A stretch of 7,811 nt of DNA. Origin: JACRBK01 sp964427955 (GTDB taxonomy: Bacteria > Chloroflexota > Anaerolineae > Aggregatilineales > Aggregatilineaceae). Location: positions 1-7,811 of the forward strand of contig CAYRWY010000289.1 in the NCBI GenBank assembly GCA_964427955.1, written 5' to 3'. The stretch's first letter is position 1. Every line of letters begins with the position of its first letter. A model generated the notes under the pieces. It was not told where the DNA came from. It did no database searches and saw only the letters and a program-made list of their open reading frames with translations. Position numbers and translations under genes: made by a program. Positions 7,161 through 7,811 of this stretch are shown here, piece by piece.

Positions 7161-7171
7161 TGACGTCTGCC
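7150..7171. promoter_or_regulatory. Two tandem 11-bp direct repeats upstream of the operon -35
   Basis: TGACGTTTGGC (7150-7160) and TGACGTCTGCC (7161-7171) are directly adjacent and match at 9 of 11 positions. The period is one helical turn, and the pair abuts the operon -35. OmpR/PhoB-type response regulators are known to bind direct repeats with an 11-bp period next to the -35, so this is a plausible activator site. That assignment is inference. Confidence 0.35.
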
Positions 7172-7181
7172 TTGCAGCAGG

Positions 7182-7210
7182 TTTAATTGTGAAAAAAGGC
7201 ACTATATATA
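7182..7210 (+). promoter_or_regulatory. Weak promoter candidate for the pilin gene
   Basis: A TATATATA stretch (7203-7210) follows an AT-rich run. Taking TATATA at 7205-7210 as the -10 places TTTAAT (7182-7187) as a poor -35 with a 17-base spacer. Transcription would start near 7217, giving a leader of about 70 bases for the pilin mRNA. It is the best plus-strand candidate in the divergent region, but the -35 matches only 3 of 6 positions. Confidence 0.3.
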
Positions 7211-7218
7211 GCGTTCCC

Positions 7219-7269
7219 ATGCTGGGTGTTAGATTCAAGCCCCGAACACGGTATAGGAGACATCCATAG
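7219..7269 (+). other. Possible 16-codon upstream ORF in the pilin leader
   Basis: ATG at 7219 opens a frame of 16 codons encoding the very basic peptide MLGVRFKPRTRYRRHP, ending at TAG 7267-7269, 17 bases before the pilin ATG. It has no Shine-Dalgarno. If transcription starts at the candidate site near 7217 it would be nearly leaderless. It contains five arginine codons of AGA, AGG, CGA or CGG type. It may be chance; I list it because its stop lies between the pilin's only strong Shine-Dalgarno and the pilin ATG. Confidence 0.15.
7255..7259 (+). promoter_or_regulatory. AGGAG Shine-Dalgarno displaced from the pilin ATG
   Basis: The only strong Shine-Dalgarno upstream of the pilin lies 27 bases before its ATG (7287), too far for normal use. 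It is 6 bases before an in-frame ATA (7266-7268), with no stop between. Either the pilin starts at a rare AUA, adding seven residues to the leader peptide, or translation starts at the ATG with little Shine-Dalgarno help. Confidence 0.35.
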
Positions 7270-7286
7270 AGATTCGGACTCATCCC

Positions 7287-7679
7287 ATGAACGAACGAGG
7301 TCAAGGTCTGGTCGAGTATGCGCTGATCTTGGTGCTGGTCGCGGTCGTCGTCATTGTTATTCTGGTCGTCCTGGGACCAACCACCCGCAATGTGTTTTGC
7401 CAGGTAGGCTCTTATCTAGGGGCCGACCTGCCGGGCGACACGTGCGCGGTCGTGGTCATTACCAGCGCGCACTACACTCCCAGCGACCGGACAGTACATC
7501 TCAGGGCCACCTACAACGGCGGTGTCGATCCGGATGTGACGTTGACGGCTTCTCCCGGCGGACTCATGCAGCGGACCGGCAAGGTCTACCAGATTGTTTT
7601 CAGTCTGACGGGCTGCCCGTGTACGATCGTGGTCACGTCGAGCACCGGGGCCTCCGCCCAAACGACGGTCGGGCCGTAG
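7287..7679 (+). CDS. Flp-type (type IVb) prepilin with a C-terminal Ig-like extension
   Basis: This 130-residue protein begins MNERGQGLVEYALIL. Gly5 followed by Gln6, with Glu10 and Tyr11 at mature positions +5 and +6, is the Flp/Tad prepilin peptidase site. Cleavage after Gly5 would leave a hydrophobic helix (about 8-29) that anchors the subunit in the membrane and packs in the pilus core. Flp pilins are usually 50-80 residues. Here about 75 further residues (55-130) alternate strand-like segments and turns (AVVVITSAHY, RTVHLRATYNGG, VTLTASPGG, VYQIVFSL, TIVVTSSTGASAQTTV), resembling an Ig-like beta-sandwich. There are four cysteines (38, 53, 110, 112), two in a CPC motif. It is divergent from the glycan operon with its own control region. 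The ATG is chosen because it gives the short leader seen in such pilins, though no Shine-Dalgarno is adjacent. A TadE-like pseudopilin is the main alternative. Confidence 0.8.
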   Translation: MNERGQGLVEYALILVLVAVVVIVILVVLGPTTRNVFCQVGSYLGADLPGDTCAVVVITSAHYTPSDRTVHLRATYNGGVDPDVTLTASPGGLMQRTGKVYQIVFSLTGCPCTIVVTSSTGASAQTTVGP

Positions 7680-7811
7680 ACCGGACCTGAGGTGGAAAAT
7701 CAGATTCTTTCGAATCCGGCCTGGACCGAAATTGAGTCTCGCCTATTTATCTTCCCCTGGCTATACTGTGGATTATTAGACGATCTGCCTGAAAGGGAAC
7801 GAAAACACTAT
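7680..7811. other. Region after the pilin without a complete gene
   Basis: No reading frame is supported here. A 5-bp hairpin (GATTC, TTTC loop, GAATC; 7703-7716) lacks a following U-run, so it is not a convincing terminator. TATACT (7762-7767) resembles a -10 without a matching -35. The purine run GAAAGGGAAC near the right edge could be the ribosome binding site of a gene starting just outside the window. Confidence 0.4.

Noticed and set aside
7080..7286. Riboswitch (for example a c-di-GMP type) in the pilin or operon leader
   Set aside because: No recognisable conserved core was seen; only short local hairpins are present.
7666..7716. Possible pilin terminator (stems 7666-7670/7679-7683 and 7703-7707/7712-7716)
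   Set aside because: Both stems are only 5 bp and neither is followed by a run of T on the plus strand.
7732..7767. TTGAGT plus TATACT as a promoter for a downstream gene
   Set aside because: The spacer is 24 bases, far from the usual 16-18, and no alternative -35 fits TATACT.

Overview
The window is a high-GC bacterial segment dominated by one minus-strand operon for building a surface glycan. A single plus-strand pilin gene diverges from the operon's 5' end. The best guess for the host is a Chloroflexota (Anaerolineae-like) bacterium. This is inference from the very short Flp-type prepilin leader (MNERG followed by QGLVEYALIL), the high GC, and runs of overlapping family-4 glycosyltransferases. 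There is no rRNA or other phylogenetic marker to confirm it.

Layout, in the order the minus-strand operon is transcribed (right to left): a good sigma70-type promoter at 7149-7121 with repeat elements on and just upstream of its -35; a short 5' leader holding a hairpin; a WbpA-like UDP-N-acetylhexosamine 6-dehydrogenase (7072-5741); three consecutive GT-B glycosyltransferase genes (5739-4606, 4618-3461, 3461-1224), the third encoding two complete GT-B modules in one 745-residue chain; another GT4 enzyme (1224-115); a 64-base gap with an inverted repeat; and the first 16 codons of what looks like a further GT4 gene (50-1, cut by the window edge). The successive genes overlap or nearly touch (1-nt gap, 13-nt overlap, then TGATG and TAATG one-base overlaps), so they are probably translationally coupled. 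The dehydrogenase would supply a UDP-N-acetylhexosaminuronic acid, and the glycosyltransferases would assemble it with other sugars into a lipid-linked repeat unit on the cytoplasmic face of the membrane. No flippase, polymerase, priming transferase or exporter lies in the window.

On the plus strand, after a 214-base divergent intergenic region, lies a 130-residue Flp-type pilin (7287-7679). Its N-terminal pilin helix is followed by about 75 residues that read like an Ig-like beta-sandwich with four cysteines, instead of the usual short Flp tail. The last 132 bases contain no complete gene.

The most interesting points are: (1) the dual GT-B fusion; (2) a lower-GC tract of about 650 bases (about 1150-1800) whose left edge, read along the gene, coincides with a GT-B subdomain boundary inside that fusion, suggesting a recombinational domain swap; (3) the pilin with an Ig-like head; and (4) the repeat-rich control region of the operon. 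I saw no CRISPR array, transposase, tRNA, or defence or toxin module.
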